Below the pieces are notes generated by a model, which had not been told where the DNA came from, made no database searches, and saw nothing but the letters and a program-made list of their open reading frames with translations. The translations under genes and the position numbers were made by a program. A stretch of 64,000 nt of DNA from CAVRXQ01 sp963831155. GTDB lineage: Bacteria; Actinomycetota; Acidimicrobiia; Acidimicrobiales; Bog-793. Below, in pieces: positions 16,258-25,609 of this stretch. How positions within the stretch are numbered: position 1 is the first letter of the stretch; every line of letters starts with the position of its first letter. The stretch covers positions 1 through 64,000 of the forward strand of contig CAWHOY010000008.1 in NCBI GenBank assembly GCA_963831155.1. The letters are read 5' to 3'.

Positions 16258-17670
16258 TTGACTCCGTCCACGCGCGACGACACTGCTGTCGATCTCCTCC
16301 TCACGAATGGCACGTTGCTCACAATGAACCGGTCGCGCGACATCGTCGAAAATGGAGCGCTCGCCATCGGTGGCGAGAAGATCGTCGCAGTCGGATCGAC
16401 TACCGGGCTGCGCCAGCGATGGCCGGCAGTGCGTGACCTCGACGCCCGAGGGGGAATCGTCGCGCCGGGCCTCGTCAATGCGCATCAACACGTGACGGGC
16501 GGGCCGCTCATTTGGAGCGCGATTCCCGACACCCTACCTCCCGGCGCGTCGATATTTGAGTGGGCGGTTCCGATTCACGCTGCCGAACGATTCGAAGATG
16601 AGCAGATCGGTGCGGCGATCGTCGGTTCGGCCAGCCTGCGCAACGGTGTGACGACGCTCGTCGAGCCGGGCACCGTCGCGGACGCGGATGCCGTCGCGGC
16701 GGGACTGAGTGAAGTCGGCATTCGGGCGGCCATCGGCGTGTGGGGATGGGACATCGAACAGGGGCCGTTCGCCGCTCCGGCGGGCGAGGTGCTCCGACGG
16801 ATCACCTCGGTCCTCGATGCCTACCCGACGGGCGCGCTCATTGAGGGGTGGGTGACGCTCATCGGCCACAGCCTCGCCTCGGACGAGCTACTCGTCGGCG
16901 CTGCGACGCTCGCGCGTGAGCGGTCGGTCTCGATGACGATGCACCTCTCGCCGACATCGTCGGACCCCGAAGTCTACCTGGAACGCTACGGCGAGCGACC
17001 GGTTGTGCACCTGCGCCGTCTCGGCGTTCTCGGGCCGCACCTCCTCATCGGTCACGGCGTCTGGCTCGATGATGACGAAGTCGCAGCGATCCTCGAGACG
17101 AACACGGCGGTCGCCTACTGCCCTTGGGCGTACCTTCGTCTCGGTCAGGGGGTAACGGGCCACGGCCGCCACGCCGAGCTCTACCGCGCCGGGGGACGCG
17201 TCGCGCTTGGTTGCGATGCGTCGAACGCGAGCGACTCACTGGACTTGCTCCGCGCCGCCGCGCTCGCCGCCGGCCTCGCCAAGGACCAGCGGGTCGACCC
17301 GACCTGGTTCGGAGCCTACGACGCCCTCGAAATGGCGACGATCGCCGGAGCGGAGGCGATCGGCATGGCGGACAAGATTGGGTCTCTCGAGATCGGAAAG
17401 CAGGCCGACGTCGTCGTGTTCGGCCACGAGGGGCCGTTCTGGTCCGTTCCCGGCGATCCGGTCCAAAAACTCGTCTGGGGCAGCGACGGGCGTGATGTCC
17501 GCCACGTCCTCGTCGCCGGGCGCCTGGTCGTCGAGGAGCGCTGCTGTACGGGCATCGATGAGTCTGCGCTTGCCGAAAGAGCGCGCCGTGCCGGCTCGTC
17601 ACTGCTCGAGCGCGCCGGGCTCAAGGTGCAGCCAAAATGGCCCGTGAGCGGGCGGAACTCGGAAGTATGA
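16258..17670 (+). CDS. Amidohydrolase, AtzB/TrzN/SAH-deaminase-like
   Basis: A 470-residue metal-dependent hydrolase of the amidohydrolase superfamily, from a TTG at 16258. The first metal motif is NAHQHVTG (about residue 74), and later ligands are His in IGHGVWLDDDE and Asp in VALGCDASNASDS. The small beta-sandwich domain is completed by the C-terminal strand GKQADVVVFG. The overall layout matches the ATZ/TRZ group, which deaminates or dechlorinates N-heterocycles, and MtaD-type adenosine-derivative deaminases. It is paralogous to the protein at 45270-46700. An IclR-family gene follows at 53 bp and may control it. Confidence 0.85.
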   Translation: MTPSTRDDTAVDLLLTNGTLLTMNRSRDIVENGALAIGGEKIVAVGSTTGLRQRWPAVRDLDARGGIVAPGLVNAHQHVTGGPLIWSAIPDTLPPGASIFEWAVPIHAAERFEDEQIGAAIVGSASLRNGVTTLVEPGTVADADAVAAGLSEVGIRAAIGVWGWDIEQGPFAAPAGEVLRRITSVLDAYPTGALIEGWVTLIGHSLASDELLVGAATLARERSVSMTMHLSPTSSDPEVYLERYGERPVVHLRRLGVLGPHLLIGHGVWLDDDEVAAILETNTAVAYCPWAYLRLGQGVTGHGRHAELYRAGGRVALGCDASNASDSLDLLRAAALAAGLAKDQRVDPTWFGAYDALEMATIAGAEAIGMADKIGSLEIGKQADVVVFGHEGPFWSVPGDPVQKLVWGSDGRDVRHVLVAGRLVVEERCCTGIDESALAERARRAGSSLLERAGLKVQPKWPVSGRNSEV

Positions 17671-17722
17671 TTCGAAAGCCGTGAGCGATGAGGCGCGGCC
17701 GGAGGAGCAGTGAACGAGACGG

Positions 17723-18568
17723 ATGCCGGCAGCAGCGCGCTCTGAACCCTTGAACGGCGAGGAGGATCCGGCTCGCGTCGACCTCATACCAGCGATCCAG
17801 TCCGTCGAAAGAGCGGCGCGGATCCTCAACTTTTTCACTGCGAGCCGTCCGTGGCTCACCCTCTCGGAAATCACCGCTCGCCTCGGCATGAGCAAGGCGA
17901 CTGCGCACCGCTACGCGATGGCGCTGCGCCAGGTCAGCCTGCTCCGCTACGACCCCTCGACCGGGCAGTACGCACTCGGTCCGCAGGTGCTCGTCCTTGC
18001 CGCCGCGGCACGCTCCGCGCTCCCGATCATCAGCCAGGCTGGGCCGTTGATGGAACAGCTCGTGCGGGAGGTGAACGAGACGGTCGTCCTGAGCACGTGG
18101 GACGGCGAAGCGCCGGTCGTCGTCCGAGTCGACGATGACACCGAGCGGGTGATTCGGGTGAGTGTCCGTGCCGGCGCTCGGCTTTCGACGTTCGCTTCGG
18201 CCCAGGGTCGCGTGTTCTGCTCCTTCCTCCCGTCCGAGTCGGTGCCCGCCCTGGCCGAAGAACTCGTCCGCGCGCCGAAGATGCGAGCCGATCTCGAAGC
18301 GATCCGTGAGGAGCAGCTCGCGGTCAACAAGGGCGAGTTGCACGGGGTTCGAACGGTTGCCGCTCCCGTCTTCGCCGACGGCCGCATCATCGCCGTGATG
18401 GCGGTGGTCGGAACGACGACGACGCTCAGCGATGACGTGCACTCTCCGCCGGCGACGGCACTGCGGCGCGCGGCGGGCCGACTGACCGATCTCTACGGAC
18501 GCCCGGGCGAGGACGAGACGAAGGTGGTCGCGTCGTCACTGGCTCAGGTCGCAGGCTCGACCGGATAA
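17723..18568 (+). CDS. IclR-family transcriptional regulator
   Basis: A 281-residue regulator. Residues about 27-90 form the winged helix (VERAARILNFFTASRPWLTLSEITARLGMSKATAHRY, in short segments typical of IclR). A ligand-binding GAF-like domain follows with VLSTWDGEAPVVV, a GARLSTFASAQGRVF segment and GELHGVRTVAAPVF. IclR proteins sense small aromatic or aliphatic acids and control adjacent catabolic genes. It lies directly after the amidohydrolase and before the aldo/keto reductase, so these are its likely targets. A GGAGGAG lies about 15 bases upstream of the chosen ATG; a TTG at 17750 is an alternative start. Confidence 0.88.
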   Translation: MPAAARSEPLNGEEDPARVDLIPAIQSVERAARILNFFTASRPWLTLSEITARLGMSKATAHRYAMALRQVSLLRYDPSTGQYALGPQVLVLAAAARSALPIISQAGPLMEQLVREVNETVVLSTWDGEAPVVVRVDDDTERVIRVSVRAGARLSTFASAQGRVFCSFLPSESVPALAEELVRAPKMRADLEAIREEQLAVNKGELHGVRTVAAPVFADGRIIAVMAVVGTTTTLSDDVHSPPATALRRAAGRLTDLYGRPGEDETKVVASSLAQVAGSTG

Positions 18569-18659
18569 CCGCTCGAGCCGCGGCGGCGCCTTCCGCCCCT
18601 CGGTCGGCACCATCAGTCGGAAATTCGACGAAACCGAGCACCGACGAAAAGAGGCGACC

Positions 18660-19640
18660 TTGCAATACCGCACCCTCGGCCGAACTGGAATAGAGGTCAG
18701 CACGTTGTGCCTCGGAACGATGATGTTCGGCTCCTGGGGCAACCCGGATGAGTCTGAATGTCGTCGCATGGTCAACCTGGCCCTTGACGCCGGAGTGAAC
18801 TTCGTCGACACGGCCGACGTCTACGACCAGGGAGTATCAGAAGAGATCGTCGGGCGGTCTTTGAAGGGTCGACGTGATGGCGTCGTGCTCGCGACCAAGG
18901 TATTCAACCAGATGGGGGAGGACCGGAACTCTCGCGGTGGATCGCGACGCTGGATTCGACGCGCCGTCGAGGACAGTCTCCGCCGTCTTGGGACCGATCG
19001 CATCGACCTCTACCAACTGCACCGTTGGGACCGCTCGACCGAGCTCGACGAGACGCTTGGCGCCTTGAGCGACCTGATCCACGAAGGAAAGGTGCTCGCC
19101 ATCGGATCGTCGACATTTCCCGCTGAGATCATTGTCGAGGGGGCATGGGTCGCGGACAAGCGAAACCGCGAGCGACTCTCGACCGAACAGCCTCCGTATT
19201 CGATCCTCGCCCGGGGTATCGAGTCCGCCGTCTTACCGACCTGCGAACGACTCGGTCTCGGAGTTCTCGTCTGGTCTCCGCTGAACGGGGGGTGGCTCAC
19301 TGGCAAGTACCGCCGTGGAAGCGACGCCCCCGCCGATTCGCGCGCCCACACCTAGGCCGAGCACTTCGGATTCGGCTCGCCCGCTGGCGAGCGAAAGCTC
19401 GAGGCTGTCGAACAGCTCGTCTTGATCGCGGAGGAGCTGAAGCGACCGCTCTCCCATCTCGGGCTGGCCTTTGTCCTCGCCCACCCTGCCGTCACGTCGG
19501 CCATCCTCGGGCCGCGAACGCCCGACCAACTCTCCGTTCTGCTCGGTGCAGCCGACTTGGAGATCGGACCGGACGTGCTCGATCGGATCGATGCGATCGT
19601 CGCGCCGGGGACGAACCTCGATCCGAACGACGCGAGCTGA
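18660..19640 (+). pseudogene. Aldo/keto reductase interrupted by an in-frame TAG
   Basis: One continuous frame of about 326 codons encodes a full aldo/keto reductase, except that codon 232 (19353-19355) is TAG. Before it come QYRTLGRTGIEVSTLCLGTM, the catalytic-type DTADVYDQG with Asp and Tyr, ATKVF with Lys and YQLHRWD. After it the same frame continues through LGLAFVLAHPAVTSAILG and the LDRIDAIVAPG ending. No base is gained or lost, so this is a point nonsense mutation, a base-call error or a readthrough case. The truncated product would lack the C-terminal cofactor-binding strands. TTG at 18660 is the start, with AGAGG upstream. Confidence 0.8.
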
Positions 19641-19649
19641 GCGAAGGGC

Positions 19650-19943
19650 TCAAGCTTCGAGGCTGACGATGATGCGCCTCTCGATCATCGGTCTGAAGCG
19701 CTCGCTGACGAAGGTCTCGTGCCGCTCACTGTCGAGGTAGGCGACGAGCTCTGCCTCGCTCTCGAACTCGACGGAAAAGGCGTGGGAAAAAGTTTCGTCG
19801 CGCTGGGAGATGTTCGGCCCGATCGCGAAGCGCTGCATCGTCGGGTAGTGATCGGGCAACTCGGCGAGCTCGGCGATAATCGCCTGGCGATCAGCCTCAC
19901 TGGCGGACTCTTTGAACGAGAAGGCGACGAGGTGCAGGATCAC
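19650..19943 (-). CDS. Dabb-domain (stress-responsive alpha/beta barrel) protein
   Basis: A 97-residue single-domain protein. The GTG at 19943 overlaps the stop of the upstream aldolase gene (GTGA). It has the Dabb signature: MILHLVAFSFKE at the start, a central LPDHYPTMQRFAIGPN, then HAFSVEFESEAELVAYL and the RHETFVSERFRPM ending. The fold is a dimeric ferredoxin-like barrel; some members are small cyclases or decarboxylases acting on aromatic or polyketide intermediates. Coupling to an HpcH/HpaI aldolase suggests a role in the same catabolic step, but no catalytic residue can be assigned. Confidence 0.85.
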   Translation of the reverse strand: MILHLVAFSFKESASEADRQAIIAELAELPDHYPTMQRFAIGPNISQRDETFSHAFSVEFESEAELVAYLDSERHETFVSERFRPMIERRIIVSLEA

Positions 19944-20833
19944 TGATCCCTCCTCCGATCGCCCGTCGCTCGCGACCCGCCGGGGCTGCGAACGGCGAGG
20001 TCATTGCCGGCTCTCGCCAATGCGCCTAATCCTTCTTTCAGCGCCTGCACGTCGGAGCTAATCACGGTGTAGGTGGAGCCGAGCGCGCCGAGTGCCACGT
20101 AGCCCGCCGCGTTGGCGACGAACCCGCCGAGTCTCGTCCTCGAGTCCGCGGCGGCACGCGCTACCTCTTTCATTCGCTCGACGACCCGCGGGTCATCAAG
20201 CGCCCCTGGAGCACCGAGATCGGCTGAGAGGTCGGTCGTGCCCAAGAAGACCACATCGAGACCACTGCGGATGATCTCGGCGAGGGGGTCGTCCGTTGTC
20301 GCGGTTTCGATCTGGCCAATCAAAAGCGGTGGGGCGTTCGCCTCTTCGTCGAGGTACTCGCGAAGCGAGCGACTCCCGTATCCGGCGGAAGGTTGCGCGG
20401 TACTCAGACTTCGGTGTCCAGCTGGCGCGTAGCGAGTTGCTGAGACGAGGTCTGTGACGCTCGAAGCGAGTCGGAGTGAGGACGTTTGGACGCCCGCTGC
20501 TCCCGCCTCGAGGAGGCGATTGATGAGGGATGCCTCGACCGTCGGCAATCGAACGACGATTGGCAGTCCGAGCGCGCTTGCGTGACGGACGAGTGCTGAG
20601 CTCGCGGCGTCCCCGAGTTGGCTGTGCTCGAGGTCGACGACCGCGAAATCGAGATCCGAATCGGCGACGAGGTCGATCGCTTCGAGGACAGGCAGCTTGA
20701 TGAACGTGCCAAGCACGGCATCGCCCGAGCGAACTCGCCGTCGAAAGCTCGTCGAGGCGGCCCGCCCATCTGGCGCAGCCCGCCTCACGCGCGCGACCGC
20801 TTGCACGCGAGGGGACTGGTGCCCACGGCACAT
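19940..20833 (-). CDS. HpcH/HpaI-family aldolase
   Basis: A class II pyruvate-type aldolase. Motifs are VLGTFIKLP near the start, DFAVVDLEHSQLG with the conserved acidic/His pair, IVVRLP, the AGAAGVQT segment, LLIGQIET with the metal-binding Glu and VVFLGTTDLSADLG with the second acidic ligand. Family members cleave 4-hydroxy-2-oxo acids such as 2,4-dihydroxyhept-2-ene-1,7-dioate to pyruvate and an aldehyde. The ATG at 20833 adds a basic N-terminal tail, so the true start may be internal. Operon with the Dabb protein (4-bp overlap). Confidence 0.85.
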   Translation of the reverse strand: MCRGHQSPRVQAVARVRRAAPDGRAASTSFRRRVRSGDAVLGTFIKLPVLEAIDLVADSDLDFAVVDLEHSQLGDAASSALVRHASALGLPIVVRLPTVEASLINRLLEAGAAGVQTSSLRLASSVTDLVSATRYAPAGHRSLSTAQPSAGYGSRSLREYLDEEANAPPLLIGQIETATTDDPLAEIIRSGLDVVFLGTTDLSADLGAPGALDDPRVVERMKEVARAAADSRTRLGGFVANAAGYVALGALGSTYTVISSDVQALKEGLGALARAGNDLAVRSPGGSRATGDRRRDQ

Positions 20834-20877
20834 GTTGACTCGCTGCCTTCTCGCTGGTCAAGGCGGTGTCCCAAATT

Positions 20878-21699
20878 TCAAGCCCAATAGCGCGCAGCGA
20901 CCGCGCAGCCAAGCAAGACGACTCCGACGCGCAGCACCGCTGGGTTGACGAAGTTCACCACGCGTCCACCGATCGCGCCGCCGATTGTGCTCGTCACCGC
21001 CATGATCCAGGCGTAGGTCCACTCGACGTGGCCCGTAAATGCGAGGAACGTCGCCGCGATGACGCTGATGACCACCGAGAGTGCCTGTTTCACGGCGTTG
21101 TTGCGGACGAGGCCGGCATCCGAGAACAGTCCGAGCACCGCGAGGAGCATGATTCCAAGACCGGCCCCCGAAGAATCCGCCGTAGATCGAAAAGGCGAAG
21201 ACGAAGACGCTGCCCCCATCCCGGGCTCCGGTTGCGTGCTGATCCGTCGTCGATCGCGGCGCTCGATGGCCGCGGCGAATGGACCGGAACCGTCGCCACG
21301 CGAACCCTTCGCTTCTCCATGAGCGACCTCAGCCGGTTCTGCGCCAATAACAGCGCGCAAGCGAAGAGGATGAGGAACGGCACGAGCTGTTTGAAGGTGG
21401 CCGCCGAGACGACGATCAGCAGCACCGAGCCGAGGAGGCCCCCCGCCGCGGCGGCGGGGGCGAGTCCCCGGAACCTGACTCGCTCGTGCTCGAGGTCTGC
21501 TCGCTGGGCGTGCGTGCCGGAGAAGTAATCGGGAGTGAGGGCGACGATGTTCGTGATGTTCGCTCGAACCGACGAAAGTCCGATCGCGTGCAACGCGGGG
21601 AAGGAGACGATCGATCCTCCGCCGGCGACGGCGTTCACCGCGCCGGCGATTAGTCCTCCGCCGGCGGCGACGGAGTACGGCGATGACGACCGACGTCAT
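20878..21699 (-). pseudogene. TauE/SafE-family membrane permease, with about three frameshifts
   Basis: Pieces of a TauE/SafE exporter appear in order in different frames: an MTSVVIAVL start at 21699, then GLIAGAVNAVAGGGSIVSFPAL, GLLGSVLLIVVSAATFKQLVPF and the LLLAQNRL turn. A shift near 21222 gives FVFAFSIYGGFFG, and another near 21163 gives GAGLGIMLLAVLGLF and the C-terminal membrane segments. Two of the shifts fall in runs of five G. The family exports sulfite, sulfonates or small organic anions. The gene as assembled is non-functional; homopolymer errors are a real alternative. Confidence 0.65.
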
Positions 21700-21808
21700 C
21701 GCGCTCTCGCTAACGGAGCGTCAGCCGAATCATCGCGGCGTCGAAATGTCGCACCGTTCGCGCTGTAATTGAGCCGAAGTCGCCGTGCCGATTCGTTGGC
21801 TGGCCGTT

Positions 21809-24031
21809 TCACCAGTGCAGCGGATCAGGGTCAAGGAAGCGGCTGAGCACGTTACGCGTGATCCGGTCGATGGCCGGATCGACGCCGAGCGCGCCTGCCC
21901 AGGCGATCGAGCCCGTTGCAAAAACGGCGCCGCCGTTCGGTTTGACGTGGTAGACGACATCGGCGCGAACGTTTGGGTCAGCGAGCGCCGACAGTCCGGG
22001 GAGAGTGAACGGCACCTCCTCGACGCAGCGCAAGTACGCTCCCGACAGTCCCTCGCTCGTCGCGAGCACGAGCGCATCAGCGGGAGAACCGAGCGCCGTA
22101 TCGCACCGATCGAGTTCCTGGCCGACCGCTCCGTTGCCGATTCCGCCGAGGGTGCCGAATGTCTCGGTATCGACTCCCTCGAAGATCCACGCCGCGCGGT
22201 AGTCGGCACTGCCCGGGAGCCGGCGATACCAGCCTGAGACGTCGAAGCCCTGCCCGCTATAGCCAACCCCGGCGAGCTTTTGTGGCGGGCGACCGAGGTG
22301 GCGCCACAATCCGCCTGGCTCGCCGCTGAACGCGAGGCGAACCTCGCCGGGCGATGACTCCCAAGCGCGCGAACCTGCGTTACCGCGGCGCAGCTCCATC
22401 ACCCAAGGGTGATGCGGGTCGAAGGCGACGCGCCAGTAAAAGCCGTTTGCGCCGATGTACACGAGCCGACCACGGCCGTGGACCCAGGCTTCGAGCGCAT
22501 CGAGCATGGCCGTGGAGTAGTACTCAGGGTGGGTGCCCGTGAGCAGTACTCGGTATCCGTCGAGCAGCGCACTTCCTTCTCGGTGCAAGTCCTCGTCGGT
22601 CGCGACGTCATAGGAGAATCCCGCATCCTCGAGCCAGCTGAGCAGGGCGAGGTCAGCGGGAAGTTGCCACGGTCCGACGTGATAGCGGTGCGTCGGGCGC
22701 ATGTTGAGCATCGGTCGACGCGAGCTCGAAATCGCGACGCCACTCCCGTCGAGGTGGGCGTCGTACATCGAGAGGCCCCATTCCCGGTGCTCGTGGAGCA
22801 GCAAGTCGTCCTCGTAGAGCACCGGTGTGCGCCCGGCGGTGGCTTCCGAGAAGTCCCCGTCACTCACGGGGTGATCGTTCGCATAGGCGAGGTAGCTCGC
22901 CGTCGGAATTAGGACGAGCAGGTCGGAGCCGGCACTCGCTGGGCGGACGAAGAACGGAACTCGCTCGTCTGGGCGGCCCTTTGCTTGTACGCGAATCGCG
23001 TAGACACCACTACGAAGGATCCTCGGCAGCTCGACACTTAAGGACGGATCCCACGCGCAGTCGTCTAGGTCATCACTGTGGAAGTGCAGTGCGGCGTACT
23101 GATTTGGAGCCAATCGGAAGTCGATCTCGCTTCCGTCCCAGGAATGGCTCGTGACACCGGCGAGTGGCGAGTTGTAAAGCTCACCGACGCGCGCGCCGCC
23201 ACCTCGACACGGAACCGACGTCGTTCCCGAGGCATCGGGGCCGTGCGGGCGCGTCCCGAGCTCCCAGTTTGCGACCAACCGTTCCGCAGGAACGTCGTCG
23301 GCGGTGAGCATCTCGATGAGGTCTTCATCGAGCGAGCCAGCAACCAGGCACGGCGCCTCGAGCTTGCCGTCAAAGTTGTCCGCCCAACCGTCGTCGTTCG
23401 GCGCGGCCGCGATGGCGAGCGTTCCGGCGAGCAGCCCAGGTAGGCCGAGCGGTGCTGGCGTCACCGCGATACCCGGCCGAAGTGCTCTGGTCGGGGCAAC
23501 GCGCCAAGAAGGCCCCGGCGAGAGCGGTCGAGCTGCGACCGTAATTCCGCGCATCGGATCGAAGCCGGCGGCGACGAGATACCACGCGCCTTCGACGAGC
23601 GGCTCTTCGATGCACGCCGCGGTGGTCTTTGTCGAGATCAGTGCGGCTTCCGCGAGCGGGCGGCCCTGAGCATCGAGGCCGAGCCACCACCGCATTGCTC
23701 CGTCTTTCTGCGCGAGCAGCGCCTGGCGCTCGCCGACGCGCGTCGGCATGCAGAATGCTGCGGCAACAAACGGTCCGGGTTGCCATGAGTCCTCAGTCGC
23801 AGGAACGAGGATGCACGAGCCGCGCCGGGTCGTCTGGGGCGACACGCGCAGCGTTTCGAGCTCGCTAACCAATTCCTCGCCGTCTTCTCCGGCGGCCTCT
23901 CCAGATCCGAGTCGAACGAGGGCCGCGCTAGCTTCGAGGGAAGCGTCGGCACTCAGCATGACCTCAAGCCGTTCGCCCGCACGTAGCGACCATGGCTGGG
24001 CGTAGCCAACGATGTGTGGGCGTTCACTCAT
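21809..24031 (-). CDS. N,N-dimethylformamidase-like large (beta) subunit
   Basis: A 740-residue protein, close to the ~760 residues of known DMFase large subunits. The ATG at 24031 overlaps the small-subunit gene by 8 bp. A jelly-roll-like region carries FDGKLEAPCLVAG and the WELG segment. The C-terminal half contains ELYNSPLAGVT, YAALHFHSDDLDDCAW, LIPTASYLAYAND, WGLSMYDAH, then THPEYYS and a WVMELRRG segment. Characterised DMFases hold a mononuclear ferric ion with two Tyr and one Glu; the Tyr in YLAYAND, the Tyr in MYDAH and the Glu in MELRR are my candidates. The enzyme hydrolyses formamide C-N bonds in the known cases; the substrate here is unproven. Confidence 0.8.
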   Translation of the reverse strand: MSERPHIVGYAQPWSLRAGERLEVMLSADASLEASAALVRLGSGEAAGEDGEELVSELETLRVSPQTTRRGSCILVPATEDSWQPGPFVAAAFCMPTRVGERQALLAQKDGAMRWWLGLDAQGRPLAEAALISTKTTAACIEEPLVEGAWYLVAAGFDPMRGITVAARPLSPGPSWRVAPTRALRPGIAVTPAPLGLPGLLAGTLAIAAAPNDDGWADNFDGKLEAPCLVAGSLDEDLIEMLTADDVPAERLVANWELGTRPHGPDASGTTSVPCRGGGARVGELYNSPLAGVTSHSWDGSEIDFRLAPNQYAALHFHSDDLDDCAWDPSLSVELPRILRSGVYAIRVQAKGRPDERVPFFVRPASAGSDLLVLIPTASYLAYANDHPVSDGDFSEATAGRTPVLYEDDLLLHEHREWGLSMYDAHLDGSGVAISSSRRPMLNMRPTHRYHVGPWQLPADLALLSWLEDAGFSYDVATDEDLHREGSALLDGYRVLLTGTHPEYYSTAMLDALEAWVHGRGRLVYIGANGFYWRVAFDPHHPWVMELRRGNAGSRAWESSPGEVRLAFSGEPGGLWRHLGRPPQKLAGVGYSGQGFDVSGWYRRLPGSADYRAAWIFEGVDTETFGTLGGIGNGAVGQELDRCDTALGSPADALVLATSEGLSGAYLRCVEEVPFTLPGLSALADPNVRADVVYHVKPNGGAVFATGSIAWAGALGVDPAIDRITRNVLSRFLDPDPLHW

Positions 24032-24419
24032 CCTTGCGTCGCACCTTCGGCATTTGAGTTTCAGGCGGGAGCGCGCCGATGAGTTGCAACCGCCGCAAGA
24101 AGACCGCGTGCGCCGCATCATCTTCGGATGCGAACGTCTGGTCGTCCAGCACCTCGTGTGGTTGCCCCTGCTCGCCCGACAACACGACGATTTTCCACGT
24201 CGCGGGTTCGGTGGCGAGGAGAGCCATCTTCCCCGCCGTCGGTGCGCGGCGAAAGTACCCGAGCACGAAGTCGAGCGCCGGCGAGTGACGCCCCGCGGAT
24301 CGCACGCGATGCTCTTCGATCAGCTGCGCGGTGATGAGGGTGGTGATCCCGCCTGCGATTTCAGCGTCACGCGTCTTTACGGCCGCCGTTTCCGGCCGGG
24401 CGGAGCTCTGTTCGTTCAC
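24024..24419 (-). CDS. N,N-dimethylformamidase-like small (alpha) subunit
   Basis: A 131-residue protein, matching the ~132 residues of the DMFase small subunit. The core LIEEHRVRSAGRHSPALDFVLGYFRRAP is followed by AGKMALLATEP, a W in the TWKIVVLSG strand, EVLDDQTFASEDDAAHAVFLRR and a polar tail. The GTG at 24419 leaves a 20-bp gap after the amidohydrolase stop; an alternative start at 24470 would overlap that gene. It ends inside the large-subunit start, giving the order small-large as in known dmfA1A2. The small subunit is needed for the active heteromer in the known enzyme. Confidence 0.78.
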   Translation of the reverse strand: MNEQSSARPETAAVKTRDAEIAGGITTLITAQLIEEHRVRSAGRHSPALDFVLGYFRRAPTAGKMALLATEPATWKIVVLSGEQGQPHEVLDDQTFASEDDAAHAVFLRRLQLIGALPPETQMPKVRRKDE

Positions 24420-24439
24420 CGTGGCGACGCGGTCGTGGT

Positions 24440-25609
24440 TCAGGCGACCGCCGGCACGACGCCGCGCCACGGCAGCGACTCGATGACCTCTCCGTCGAGG
24501 ACGACAAGCTCGGGTTCGAGACGCCGAACCCTTCGCGAGCCGCCCGCCGCGTCTGGCAATTCTTCAGTCGAATCTTGCACCCCAAACACAGAGATGTACG
24601 CACGGCCGCCGACTTCGAGGCGCCCGTAGCCGTCCCCGGTGAGTCCAAGGCGCTCGGCCGGAGCGATTGTCACGCGCTCGAGCACCTCATCGAGGGTCAT
24701 TCCGAGCGAGACGAGCTTTGCCATCGTCGTCATGAGGTCGAACACCGGGCCGTTCCAGTTCCTGCCGCTCGTGTCCGAACACACGATGTCGGGGAGGAAA
24801 CCTTGCTCGATCGCCGGGCCCGCCACCGCGTACGAGAAGTTGCTCTTGCCGTGGGCACACTCGAAGACGACGCCACGCTCACGCGCATCCGAAACGCATT
24901 CGCGTACTTTTCCATCCTCATCGAGGATGCCTTCTTCTTTGCCCGTATAGCAGTGCGCGACAACATCGCCTTGCCCGAGGCGGGCAAGGATCTCGTCGAG
25001 GCTGGCGGGCGTCTCGCCGATGTGGACCATCAACGGCAGCCTCGCCTCGCCCGACGCCTCAAGGGCTCGCTCGAGAAGGGTCAGGCACATTGCCTCGTCT
25101 TCGCCGACCACGTCGCTCGAGAGCCGGATCTTCATTCCCTTCACAACATCGGGGTGGGCGCGCGCCACCGCCACGTCGTCCTCTTTGACGAGCGCTGCCG
25201 GATTGATGAGCTCACCAAAGCGGAAGTCGATGAGTCCGAGCACCGAGACATTGAGATAGGAGAGGACTTTCAACCTCGAGGGCTCGACGACGAGGCGCAA
25301 AAAGGCCGGAAAGGTCGACGCGCCCGCCGTGCCGGCATCAACCGCGGCGACCACGCCGCGTCTCAGATGCGCCTCGTCGGCGCGCGCGCCGACTTTGGAT
25401 ACCGCCTCGAACACGTGCGTGTGGCTGTCGATCAGTCCGGGAGTGACGAAGCGACCCTGGCAATCGATGGTTGCCGTTGCCATCGACGAAAGACCGGTTT
25501 CGATCGCGACGACGCGGTGATCGGCGATGGCGACGTCTGCTTCTGTCGACAAACCGCTCGCCGGGTCTTTCACCGTGCCGCCAGCGAGCACAAGGTCGTA
25601 GCTAGGCAT
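24440..25609 (-). CDS. Amidohydrolase/deacetylase-family metallohydrolase
   Basis: A 389-residue amidohydrolase-superfamily protein. GRFVTPGLIDSHTHVFE holds the HxH motif (about residue 62), VVKGMKIRLSS holds the likely bridging Lys (about residue 156), LMVHIGETP and VVAHCYTG supply later His ligands, and IVCSDTSGRNW has the catalytic Asp. A bridging Lys with HxH points to the dihydroorotase/deacetylase (AHA_3915-like) branch that hydrolyses cyclic amides or N-acyl groups. Its start overlaps the FAH gene by 8 bp, with AAGGAG as ribosome site. It precedes the DMFase-like pair, so ring or amide opening may supply the DMFase substrate. Confidence 0.82.
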   Translation of the reverse strand: MPSYDLVLAGGTVKDPASGLSTEADVAIADHRVVAIETGLSSMATATIDCQGRFVTPGLIDSHTHVFEAVSKVGARADEAHLRRGVVAAVDAGTAGASTFPAFLRLVVEPSRLKVLSYLNVSVLGLIDFRFGELINPAALVKEDDVAVARAHPDVVKGMKIRLSSDVVGEDEAMCLTLLERALEASGEARLPLMVHIGETPASLDEILARLGQGDVVAHCYTGKEEGILDEDGKVRECVSDARERGVVFECAHGKSNFSYAVAGPAIEQGFLPDIVCSDTSGRNWNGPVFDLMTTMAKLVSLGMTLDEVLERVTIAPAERLGLTGDGYGRLEVGGRAYISVFGVQDSTEELPDAAGGSRRVRRLEPELVVLDGEVIESLPWRGVVPAVA

